The position numbers and the translations under genes were made by a program. DNA of 7,351 nucleotides from Bacteroides sp. GTDB lineage: Bacteria; Bacteroidota; Bacteroidia; Bacteroidales; SM23-62. The stretch lies in assembly GCA_030667765.1 (NCBI GenBank), contig DAOUVF010000146.1, forward strand, positions 1 to 7,351, in the 5' to 3' direction. The notes under the pieces were generated by a model that had not been told where the DNA came from, searched no databases, and worked only from the letters and a program-made list of their open reading frames with translations. Shown here piece by piece: positions 1-7,200 of this stretch (positions are counted from its first letter, which is position 1; the number at the start of each line of letters is the position of its first letter).

Positions 1-849
1 ATTTACTCGCATCCGGCTGTGTATATCATGATCCTGCCTGCCATGGGAGTCATCTCAGAGATCCTGCCAACCTTTGCCCGGAAAACCATTTATGGATACA
101 AGGCCATTGTGATCTCTACCCTTGCCATTGCCTTCGTGGGTTATTTCGTTTGGGGGCACCACATGTTTACTTCCGGTATGAGTGGCGCGGCCCTGTATGT
201 TTTCTCTATCCTTACCTTCCTGGTGGCCATCCCCAGAGGGGTTAAGGTGTTCAACTGGATATCAACGATTTACAAAGGGTCTATTGACTTAAGGACACCC
301 TTCTACTGGGCCATATCGTTTATTTTCGTTTTTATGATCGGGGGCTTGTCCGGACTGGTCCTTGGGGCACTTGCCACCAATGTACATGTCCACGATACAC
401 ACTTCGTGGTAGCCCATTTTCATTTCATCGTATTTGGCGGTGTTGGATTTGCATTTTTTGCTGCCATACACTACTGGTTTCCAAAGATGTATGGCCGGAT
501 GTATGACGAACCATGGGCAAACATGGGCTGGCTGATCTTCTTTATCGGATTCCTGACCCTTTATCTACCCATGTTTTACCTGGGGATTGCCGGTATGCCG
601 AGAAGGTATTTTGACTACCTGCCTGAATTCCACGGGGGAAATATCATTTCCTCGCTTGGAGCCATGGTTATGATCTGTGGCTTGTTCATCATCATATTCA
701 ACCTCTTCCGTTCGGCAAAAATTGGAGTCCCCGCAAACAAAGATCCCTGGGGAGGTAAAACCCTGGAATGGACGATTGATTCACCCCCATCCCTTGAAAA
801 CTTTGAAGAGGATATTGAAATTACCAAAGGTCCATATGAATACGAATAA
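1..849 (+). CDS. ctaD: Cytochrome c oxidase subunit I, caa3 type (type A2), 5'-partial
   Basis: C-terminal 282 codons of the catalytic haem-copper oxidase subunit, which reduces O2 at the haem a3-CuB centre in the inner membrane and pumps protons. The frame is open from base 1, so the start lies outside the window. Visible ligands: SHPAVY (codons 3-8) gives the CuB histidine and the tyrosine that is cross-linked to it in this family; WGHHMF (His codons 53-54, bases 157-162) gives the other two CuB histidines; HDTHFVVAHFH (codons 131-141) gives the Mg-site His-Asp, the haem a3 ligand (bases 415-417) and the low-spin haem ligand (421-423). The residue that is Glu in ordinary GHPEVY enzymes is Ala here, and the motif is preceded by Tyr-Ser, the signature known from Rhodothermus caa3 (type A2). 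The remainder is a run of membrane helices with a hydrophilic C-terminal tail. It heads the I-III-IV-II oxidase operon. Assignment is firm; the symbol follows the Bacillus caa3 convention. Confidence 0.97.
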   Translation: MYSHPAVYIMILPAMGVISEILPTFARKTIYGYKAIVISTLAIAFVGYFVWGHHMFTSGMSGAALYVFSILTFLVAIPRGVKVFNWISTIYKGSIDLRTPFYWAISFIFVFMIGGLSGLVLGALATNVHVHDTHFVVAHFHFIVFGGVGFAFFAAIHYWFPKMYGRMYDEPWANMGWLIFFIGFLTLYLPMFYLGIAGMPRRYFDYLPEFHGGNIISSLGAMVMICGLFIIIFNLFRSAKIGVPANKDPWGGKTLEWTIDSPPSLENFEEDIEITKGPYEYE

Positions 850-860
850 AACCTGTTAAT

Positions 861-1475
861 ATGGCACAACAAGCACATGCGGATGAACACAGGGACGATA
901 TAGGCTCCCGCTTTGGGATGTGGCTTTTCATCTTTACAGAATTGTTGCTTTTCGCGGGACTATTCATTACTTATTCTGTATTCCGTTATAAGAACTGGCA
1001 GGCTTTCCACCTGGCAGCAGAGGAGCTGGATGTATTCATCGGGGCTCTTAATACCGTTATTCTGCTGGCAAGCAGTGCCACTATCGCCATGTCCATCACA
1101 GCCCTGCAACAAAAAAGGAAGATACTGTCCCTGAGCCTCATGGGTTTTACCCTGATGGTCGGAATAGTATTTCTGGTGAACAAGTATTTTGAATGGAGCC
1201 TGAAATTTGAGCATGGATTGTATCCCGGATCAGAAACCCTGGTGGAATTAGGAAAAGGGGAAGTGCTGTTCTTTGGCCTGTACTTCTTTATGACCGGACT
1301 TCATGCGCTTCACATCATTATCGGACTTGTGTTTATCGGTGTCGTATTCAATTATGTTATCAAGGACAAGATCACCCATGATAATTTTGTCCTCCTGGAA
1401 AATGCCGGCCTGTACTGGCACCTTGTAGATATTATCTGGATATTCCTATTCCCCTTATTTTATCTTATCACATAA
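861..1475 (+). CDS. ctaE: Cytochrome c oxidase subunit III
   Basis: 204-residue integral membrane protein of the COX3/CyoC family, which binds subunit I and stabilises its turnover and proton uptake. About five helices can be seen (residues roughly 19-39, 58-80, 88-106, 136-163, 184-203), the usual bacterial short form lacking the first two helices of the seven-helix mitochondrial protein. Family motifs: GMWLFIFTELLLF with the buried Glu27, NTVILLASS at 64-72, KYFEWSLKFEHGL near 108-120, FFMTGLHALH with His148 and His151, and the C-terminal GLYWHLVDIIWIFLFPL. The start at 861 lies 11 bases after the subunit I stop and gives the expected short hydrophilic, His/Asp-rich N-terminus. There is no clear Shine-Dalgarno, as is usual in Bacteroidota. 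The gene looks complete and is surely co-transcribed with its neighbours. Confidence 0.96.
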   Translation: MAQQAHADEHRDDIGSRFGMWLFIFTELLLFAGLFITYSVFRYKNWQAFHLAAEELDVFIGALNTVILLASSATIAMSITALQQKRKILSLSLMGFTLMVGIVFLVNKYFEWSLKFEHGLYPGSETLVELGKGEVLFFGLYFFMTGLHALHIIIGLVFIGVVFNYVIKDKITHDNFVLLENAGLYWHLVDIIWIFLFPLFYLIT

Positions 1476-1484
1476 AAGAATGTC

Positions 1485-1775
1485 ATGAGCCATAACGACG
1501 AAAAACCTCACATTATACCATACAAGACCTTTCTGTTGGTTTTGCTGGCGCTGCTGGCATTTACTTTTATATCCATAGGGGTAACAAGTTATAACCTTGG
1601 ACCCTTGACCGTTTTGATAGCGCTGTTGCTGGCAACATTCAAGACCATCCTGGTACTGACCTATTTCATGCATTTGAAATATGATGTCAAGATGTTTGCT
1701 ATCCTGGTGGCTGCAGTCCTGGCCCTGATAGCCGTGGTTATTTTTATTACATTCCTGGACTATTTATTCAGATAA
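1485..1775 (+). CDS. ctaF: Cytochrome c oxidase subunit IV (small prokaryotic type)
   Basis: 96-residue protein with three predicted membrane helices (about 13-33, 40-60, 69-91), matching the size and pattern of the small prokaryotic cytochrome c oxidase subunit IV family, which packs against the core of caa3/bo3-type oxidases and helps assembly. The diagnostic stretch is at residues 50-67, ATFKTILVLTYFMHLKYD, with Lys53 in the second helix and the FMHLKYD turn. The start codon lies 9 bases after the subunit III stop, and the stop is only 2 bases before the subunit II start, so translation of the three is likely coupled. It is unrelated to mitochondrial COX4 despite the name. Nothing is broken or unusual in it. 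Confidence 0.9.
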   Translation: MSHNDEKPHIIPYKTFLLVLLALLAFTFISIGVTSYNLGPLTVLIALLLATFKTILVLTYFMHLKYDVKMFAILVAAVLALIAVVIFITFLDYLFR

Positions 1776-1777
1776 AT

Positions 1778-2650
1778 ATGTACTCAGCAACCCAAATAGA
1801 TGCTTCCAATTTTGTCGAAGGTGTCGACAGGGCATTCGTGATAACCCTGGGCTTCAGCTTCCTTTTCCTGATTGTCCTGACCTTCCTGATGATCCTTTTT
1901 ATTGTCAAATACCGCAGGAGCAAGCATCCCAAGGCAGTACAGATAAAAGGCAATACAAAGCTTGAAATTGCATGGACCGTCGGAGCCCTGGTACTGGTAC
2001 TGGTATTGTTTTATTACGGCTGGGCCGGATGGAAACCCATGATGAACCCTCCCGATGATGCCATGAAAATTAAAGCCATTGCCAGGATGTGGCAATTCCA
2101 GTTTGTGTATGACAACGGCAAAGTTACCGACACCCTTTATGTACCGGTAAACCAGTCAGTAGTGCCGGGCATGAAGAAGGACATGTGGTTCAGGGCACAG
2201 CGTGTAGATGAATTTGATCTTTTTTGCGCCGAGTATTGTGGACTTCAGCACTCTTACATGTACACCGGCGTGAATGTTTTATCAGAGGAGGATTTTGACC
2301 GATGGTACAATGATACCACGGCAGCAAAACCTGCAGAGGGCGTCCCTGAGTGGGAAGGGGGACTGAATGTAATGAGGAAGAATGGATGTAACGTCTGTCA
2401 TTCATCTGATGGATCTAAACTGGTCGGACCTTCCTACCTGGGTGTATTTGGCAGTACCCGGGTGGTAGAAACAGGTGGTGCGGACAGGGAAGTGGTGGCT
2501 GATTCGACCTATATCCGCACCGCCATATATGATCCGGATGCAGATATCGTAAAAGGATTTAACAGGGGACTGATGCTCTCCTATGAAGGGCTCGTAACCG
2601 AAGAGGAAATCGCTTTGATCATTGAATACCTGAAACACCTTAATCAATAA
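1778..2650 (+). CDS. ctaC: Cytochrome c oxidase subunit II fused to cytochrome c, with CuA-loop deletion
   Basis: 290-residue electron-entry subunit of a caa3 oxidase. Order of parts: two N-terminal membrane helices (about 20-44 and 63-81) with no lipobox Cys; a periplasmic CuA cupredoxin domain (about 92-175) with the conserved MWQFQF aromatic patch; and a C-terminal cytochrome c domain with haem-binding CNVCH at 204-208 (bases 2387-2401) and a likely axial Met266. The second CuA motif is intact: Cys150, Glu152, Cys154, His158, Met161 in C-x3-C-x3-H-x2-M. However, LYVPVNQ (120-126) runs directly into SVVPGMKKDMWF (127 on). From memory of the family, about 25 residues normally lie between these, including the HSF/HSL loop with the first CuA histidine and the AFRVKQD strand. 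The frame is kept. The gene is either truly altered, which would impair CuA, or misassembled. The subunit assignment itself is certain; the start is 2 bases after the subunit IV stop. Confidence 0.93.
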   Translation: MYSATQIDASNFVEGVDRAFVITLGFSFLFLIVLTFLMILFIVKYRRSKHPKAVQIKGNTKLEIAWTVGALVLVLVLFYYGWAGWKPMMNPPDDAMKIKAIARMWQFQFVYDNGKVTDTLYVPVNQSVVPGMKKDMWFRAQRVDEFDLFCAEYCGLQHSYMYTGVNVLSEEDFDRWYNDTTAAKPAEGVPEWEGGLNVMRKNGCNVCHSSDGSKLVGPSYLGVFGSTRVVETGGADREVVADSTYIRTAIYDPDADIVKGFNRGLMLSYEGLVTEEEIALIIEYLKHLNQ

Positions 2651-2653
2651 TTT

Positions 2654-2684
2654 CGGTACGTTCATCAATTTGAACCCGGTTTTT
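2654..2684 (+). terminator. Probable rho-independent terminator of the oxidase operon
   Basis: Four bases after the subunit II stop. The stem is GTTCA (2660-2664) pairing with TGAAC (2671-2675) around a 6-base loop, extended after a 3-base bulge on the left side by CGG (2654-2656) pairing with CCG (2676-2678). It is followed by GTTTTT. The position at the end of the operon and the T-run support intrinsic termination; the short stem with a bulge makes it moderate in strength. Confidence 0.55.
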
Positions 2685-2731
2685 ATCACCAAACTGAAAC
2701 AAGGAAGTCCCCGCACACGTATTAAATGATG

Positions 2732-2750
2732 TAACAGCTAGGGTCTGTTA
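2732..2750. repeat. Inverted repeat TAACAG-N7-CTGTTA
   Basis: Perfect 6-base arms at 2732-2737 and 2745-2750 around CTAGGGT. The pairing can be lengthened outward by ATG (2729-2731) against CAT (2753-2755) if two T bases bulge. It lies between the oxidase terminator and the sigma-factor gene, just upstream of a TATATTTA block. It could be an operator for the downstream operon or a second hairpin. No T-run follows, so it is not a typical terminator. Confidence 0.35.
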
Positions 2751-2754
2751 TTCA

Positions 2755-2763
2755 TATATTTAG
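2755..2763 (+). promoter_or_regulatory. Candidate -7 element (upstream) for the sigma operon
   Basis: TATATTTAG resembles the Bacteroidota -7 consensus TAnnTTTG with A in place of the final G. No clear TTTG -33 box is seen about 19 bases upstream. A transcript from here would start close to or inside the AGGTGA-N6-TCACCT palindrome, giving a leader of about 55-60 bases. Weak, sequence-only evidence. Confidence 0.2.
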
Positions 2764-2779
2764 GTGAGTTAAATCACCT
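2762..2779. promoter_or_regulatory. Palindrome AGGTGA-N6-TCACCT, possible operator
   Basis: Perfect 6-base inverted repeat (2762-2767 and 2774-2779) around GTTAAA. The core, GTGA-N6-TCAC, has the same half-sites and spacing as the known Crp-type consensus (TGTGA-N6-TCACA), so a Crp/Fnr-family regulator is a reasonable candidate binder. The centre is about 56 bases upstream of the sigma-factor start codon. It could instead be a transcribed hairpin. Which regulator binds, if any, cannot be told from sequence. Confidence 0.4.
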
Positions 2780-2809
2780 CATTTATATGAGTATTTTTAG
2801 AAATTGAGC

Positions 2810-2818
2810 TATATTTAC
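2810..2818 (+). promoter_or_regulatory. Candidate -7 element (downstream) for the sigma operon
   Basis: TATATTTAC is a second near match to TAnnTTTG, ending 8 bases before the start codon of the sigma-factor gene. If used, the transcript would be nearly leaderless, and the palindrome at 2762-2779 would lie just upstream of the -33 region, a typical activator position. No good TTTG -33 box is visible, so confidence is low. Confidence 0.2.
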
Positions 2819-2826
2819 TTTATTAA

Positions 2827-3408
2827 ATGGTAGAGTATTCCACCATAGAGATCATCAGGGGCATAGCCAAAAGGAAGGAAAGGATCATCAATCATGTCTA
2901 CCGGACATGTTATCCTGATATAAGGAAACTGATCCTGACCAACACCGGCAATGAACACGACGCTGAGGATATCTTCCAGGAAACTATGCTCAAAGTCTAC
3001 CAGAAAATCACTGAACACGGATTAGAACTCACCTGTAAATTCAAAACCTATCTATATTCGGTTTCCCGGTTTTTATGGCTGCAGGAGCTGGAAAAAAGGA
3101 AACCGTCCAGGAACAGGCAGGATAATGTTGATGTGATCATAGATGAGAACGACAGAAAAAATACGAGGGAAGATGAAAATCTCAGGATCTATGAAACACA
3201 TTTCAGGGAACTGAGCAAAGAATGCCAGAAAGTACTGAATATGTATTTCCAGAATGCCTCGATGGAAGAGATCTGTGTGGCTATTGGCTACAAAAATGTA
3301 CAGATTGCAAAAGACAAAAAATACCGCTGCAAAAAAACCCTTATGACAAGGATTTATAATAATCCGGAATTTAAAAAATTGCAAAATGAAATACACCTGG
3401 CTGGTTGA
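2827..3408 (+). CDS. ECF-type RNA polymerase sigma factor
   Basis: 193-residue sigma-70 family protein of the extracytoplasmic-function group, which recruits RNA polymerase to a small set of promoters when freed from its anti-sigma factor. Region 2 spans about residues 20-92, with the core-binding stretch HDAEDIFQETMLKVY (44-58) and the -10-recognition part around FKTYLYSVSRFLWLQELEKRK (72-92). An acidic and basic linker follows (about 93-118). Region 4 spans about 120-175, with the helix-turn-helix SMEEICVAIGYKNVQIAKDKKYRCKK. Length is normal for an ECF factor, and region 3 is absent as expected. The ATG at 2827 gives the usual short N-terminus before region 2; upstream is only AT-rich sequence with no Shine-Dalgarno. 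The overlap with the following membrane-protein gene points to a sigma/anti-sigma pair. Its targets are unknown, though such factors often drive their own operon. Confidence 0.9.
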   Translation: MVEYSTIEIIRGIAKRKERIINHVYRTCYPDIRKLILTNTGNEHDAEDIFQETMLKVYQKITEHGLELTCKFKTYLYSVSRFLWLQELEKRKPSRNRQDNVDVIIDENDRKNTREDENLRIYETHFRELSKECQKVLNMYFQNASMEEICVAIGYKNVQIAKDKKYRCKKTLMTRIYNNPEFKKLQNEIHLAG

Positions 3409-4255
3409 GAAATACCTGGAAGGCGAACTAAGCGGTGAAGCATTGCGCAAGTTCGAGCTGGAGATCCTCCGGAAACCAGAGGTTGCCGAAGAGGTTGAAA
3501 GGGTTCGTTCCATGAATCATTTCATGAAGGAACAACATAGCAAATTCCAGGATTCGATCGGATTGATCGAAGACTATGAAGACAGTGAAAATGTGATTGA
3601 TGAAGAGATCATCAGACAGGATCTTGATGGTTTAAAGGTCAGGAAAATCAGTTCTGACCAGAAAAAAATCAACGATCTTATAACAAAGCTTACAGAATCA
3701 AAGATCAGCCGTACGTTGGTGAACCAGCAGAGCAACAAGGTCCTTGTCAGGAAGATTTCTGTATGGCTGGCAGCAGCTTCTGTGGCAATCCTGATGGTCA
3801 TTTCAATTTCCCTGGTGACTGGCAAAAGTGGTACAGTGGACTACATGGCTGCCTATCAGCAATTTTACTCAACACCTCAAACAGACCTCCTGTTTCGTGA
3901 TATGGGCCCGGGGATCGATAATACCTATAATCTGGCCCTTGAGCAGTATGATCTGAAGAATTACAAAATTGCCTACCAGCTTTTTAACGATATCCCTGAA
4001 GAATCCCCTCCCAACATTCACTATTACCTGTACAAAGGAGTTACAGCAATGGAACTTGAAGAATTCAGGGTGGCCATTAGATCATTCACAAATCTACTGT
4101 CTGATCCTGTGCAGAAGCATGAGGGTATGTGGTATCTGGGACTCTCCTACATTGCATTGGAAGATATTCCGGCCGCCCGGCAGGTACTCGAGGAGATCAT
4201 TGCTACAGACGGATATTACAAAAAGCAGGCAAAAAAATTGCTGAAAAGCATTTAG
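3386..4255 (+). CDS. Putative membrane anti-sigma factor with periplasmic TPRs
   Basis: 289 residues. The start lies inside the sigma-factor gene (23-base overlap), so translation is probably coupled. The N-terminal segment (about 1-48; WLVEKYLEGELSGEALRKFE, then ILRKPEVAEEVERV) is the short helical start common in Bacteroidota anti-sigma-like proteins next to ECF genes. A charged, probably cytoplasmic stretch runs to about 122, then one membrane helix at about 124-145 (bases 3755-3820). The C-terminal part (about 180-285) has about three TPR-like helical pairs, for example NLALEQYDLKNYKIAYQLF, and WYLGLSYIALEDIPAARQVL near 249-268. The basic flank RK before the helix fits N-in/C-out. There is no cysteine anywhere, so it is not a zinc-binding anti-sigma domain. 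The role is inferred: it holds the sigma factor at the membrane and senses through the TPRs. The anti-sigma function rests on context and the N-terminal pattern, not on a clear domain match. Confidence 0.7.
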   Translation: MKYTWLVEKYLEGELSGEALRKFELEILRKPEVAEEVERVRSMNHFMKEQHSKFQDSIGLIEDYEDSENVIDEEIIRQDLDGLKVRKISSDQKKINDLITKLTESKISRTLVNQQSNKVLVRKISVWLAAASVAILMVISISLVTGKSGTVDYMAAYQQFYSTPQTDLLFRDMGPGIDNTYNLALEQYDLKNYKIAYQLFNDIPEESPPNIHYYLYKGVTAMELEEFRVAIRSFTNLLSDPVQKHEGMWYLGLSYIALEDIPAARQVLEEIIATDGYYKKQAKKLLKSI

Positions 4256-7200
4256 CCCGGCCTCCTGACCATCCTTCTTCGCATTAAGATGAATCCTGAT
4301 ACCATGATCAGGGTGATCAGCAACAAAGGAATGATCAATTTATACATTCGAGACAGAAATAAAGTATCCGGGTTCCCGACAAGGATATATCCGGCCCAAT
4401 ACTGAGGGTGCTGATAAGTTGGTGTGGCATTTTCCAGAAATTCCAGTTTTGCCCTTCTGAGTGCTGTCTCTGTAGATCTCCCTGCAATCAATTGCCTGTA
4501 AAATCCCAGCATCAGTTTATAGCTTTGTTTATCACTGACAGTCCATAAGGTCATTACGATGTTTGGCACACCGGCATAAATAAAAGCCCTGGCAAGGCTC
4601 ATGATCCCTTCTCCCCGTTTTAGTCCTCCTGTTCCCGTATTACAGGCACTTAAAACAACCATCCGTGCGGCCAGGTCAAGGTTATAGATCTCATATACAT
4701 TCAGGAAACCATCTTCTTCAAGATTTCCTTCCGAAAAAACAAGCTTTGATTTCAATGGATCTTCATCATCGAGGAATGCATGTGTTGCCAGGTGGATAAT
4801 ATGGCTCTCCCCGGCCAGTTTCTTGAAGAGCTCCTCGCTTGCTGCAGGGCCGGTAAAAGCCCTGCCCCCTGTCATTTTACCAATCTCCATAACCTCATTT
4901 ATGGAGCCGGGCAGGGACCTGAGGCTGGCCCGGTCAATGGTAATTTCCCTGAATTCACCTGTTGATGCCAGCAGGTCTGAAGTACTTCCGTAATCAGGTG
5001 CAAAAGCTATCAATTTATTCAGCTTGATCCTGTTTCCTTTTTCCAGTCTCTCCATCAGGGTGGCTGAATATCCATACCGAATTGAATAGTCTTTGATCAG
5101 AAATGGTACCTGATTGAACAAACCCGAAAATTGCTTTACAGGTTCTGATACAAGGATATCGAAGGGGAAATATGACAATTTTCCCTCGGGAATGATGATA
5201 AGCCGGGAATGATCTGGTGAAGGGGGAATAAGCCGTTTATGGAGACTGTGAGCAGTCGCCAGGAATCTTTCATAACTTATTCCCAATGTGTCCATCAAGA
5301 AGTTCCGGGAAAGGAAGTTCTCAACGATAGCCAGTTCACGATCGAATTCTTCTCCGAGTGGTATTTTATGGCAATCCATACCCCGCCTTGACAACTCGAA
5401 TCTGTACAGATATTTCCTGGTATAAAAATACTCCAGCAGTTTTTCAGAAGACCTGAGCTTCTTTCTGATGGCATCCGGACCGAGCACCTGTTGATTATAT
5501 AAAAGGTTATAATAACCCGGATATTCCCTCTCCAACCGCTTGTTCAGGCTTTCGATCCTGGCCCTGATCTGGAAGATTTGGGCCTGGTAACGCTCTATGG
5601 CCATAGTATCATATAGCGTATCTCCCTGGATCTCCAGCAATAATTCCTGCTGTATTGACAGCTCCTTTCGAAGACTGGCATCAATCTGCACAATTGAATC
5701 GGGGATGCCTGCAAGCGCAATGGTATTTTCCCTTTGCAACACGGATAGCAGGGTGGCGTATTTCCCCTTCTCCGCAACCATGAATGCCTGGTTCAGGTAT
5801 TCGGGATCTGAGGAAAGCTCATAACACAGATAGGCAGACCCCACACATTTCTCATATGTGTCTCGTTCATTTTCAGAAAGATACAGTTTACTCCTGTCAC
5901 TCAGGTAGGAATTTCTCAGGTGATCAATGATGCTGATGGAAGTTTGATATGATGAATACACAGCTGCCATTTTCTGTCTTCTGTCCCCGGAATCAGGCGC
6001 CATCCCGGCAAGGTCCTCCAACACCGATGCCTTGCTTTTCAGTAAACTGAGATAAAACAGGTTATCGTTGATCTGCTCTGGCGGGGGATTTAATGCATAT
6101 CCGGCTATATCATAATCCGGAACCATGGAAAAAATACTTTGCTGATAATAGGCCAGTGCCTTATCATGCTCACCGGTGAGAAAGAAGTGGTCTCCCGTGC
6201 TTTTCAGCACCCTGGCTGTTCTTAAGTGATGGAATCCATAATTGAGTTCGGCAATCCTGACAGCCTCTAAATAATATTGCTCAGCCTTGTTATACATCTT
6301 AAGAGAATCCAGCAGGATCCCGTATCCGAGGAAGTCATAAACATTTCTGTGATAATCCGGGGACAGGTATTGATCATTGATCTCAAAAACTTTCCTGAAA
6401 TATTTCCCGGATTGGGTATAGTCCCCCAGTAATCTCTGAATATCCGCCAGGTAATAATAGTACATGGCCATGTTTGTCGGGTGTACCACCCCTTCAGCAT
6501 CCAGCAAATTGAGCAGCACCTTCTCCGCTGACTCATATTCCCCCAATGATTTGTACAAATCCCCCATATTCAGATACAGGATGCGCCTCTCGTATTCTTT
6601 TGTATCCTCATTTTTCTGCAAGATCTCCAGGGTCTGCTGGTAATACTCCAGCGCCCGGTCATAATCGCCCTCGAGCCGGAATATCCTTGCCCGCTGGATA
6701 TATAGTGAAACAAGCCCTCCAAGGTCCTCACCAGAGGTGTTTCTTGCAATCTCCTCTGATTTTTCCAGGTAATAGAGGGCTGAATCCGACATTCCATTTT
6801 CAATGAAGTATCCTGACAAGCTGCTGTAGGATCTCGCCAGGTCAGGATGTTCCGGACCGATTAATGCTATATTATTGACAATACTTTTGGAAATGTACTC
6901 TTTCCATTCCCGGGGATTTCCAAGCCGGCTATGCAGCAAACCGATGTTATATAGTAACCATCCCTTCTCAGCAGATGGTCCAGTTCCGATTTGCTGATAG
7001 GTGTTATAGGCTTCCATATAATACTCCTGGGCTCTCCGTAAATCACCGATGCTAAAATAAGTGGCTCCGAGGATATACTCTGCCCTGGCTATTTTCTCTG
7101 GTGCTGCTTCCACTTTCCCCAACAGATCCAGACTTTGACCCAGTAGCTCTATGGCCCGGTTATTCTTGGATGCAGCAAAGAATAATTTTGCCCTTGTGAC

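Noticed and set aside
19..21. GTG as the start codon of oxidase subunit I
   Set aside because: It is an internal Val of the conserved SHPAVY motif; the frame is open from base 1 and most of the protein lies upstream.
2655..2827. A small gene or RNA gene in the spacer after subunit II
   Set aside because: No open frame with a plausible start, no tRNA-like cloverleaf and no recognisable riboswitch were seen; only inverted repeats and AT-rich promoter-like blocks.
3073..3513. 146-codon open frame on the minus strand opposite the sigma gene
   Set aside because: It lies entirely opposite two well-supported genes and shows no recognisable domain. Its composition is that of a shadow of the plus-strand codons.
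4774..4794. HLATHA instead of HLATHG as a sign of an inactive CHAT domain
   Set aside because: The catalytic His itself and the LSACNTG Cys are present. Ala after the His is, to my knowledge, a common variant in this family, so inactivity is not implied.
6267..6806. Open frames of 77-89 codons overlapping the TPR region on both strands
   Set aside because: All lie inside the TPR-CHAT gene, have Arg/Cys/Trp-rich antisense-like composition, and overlap each other. They are shadow frames.
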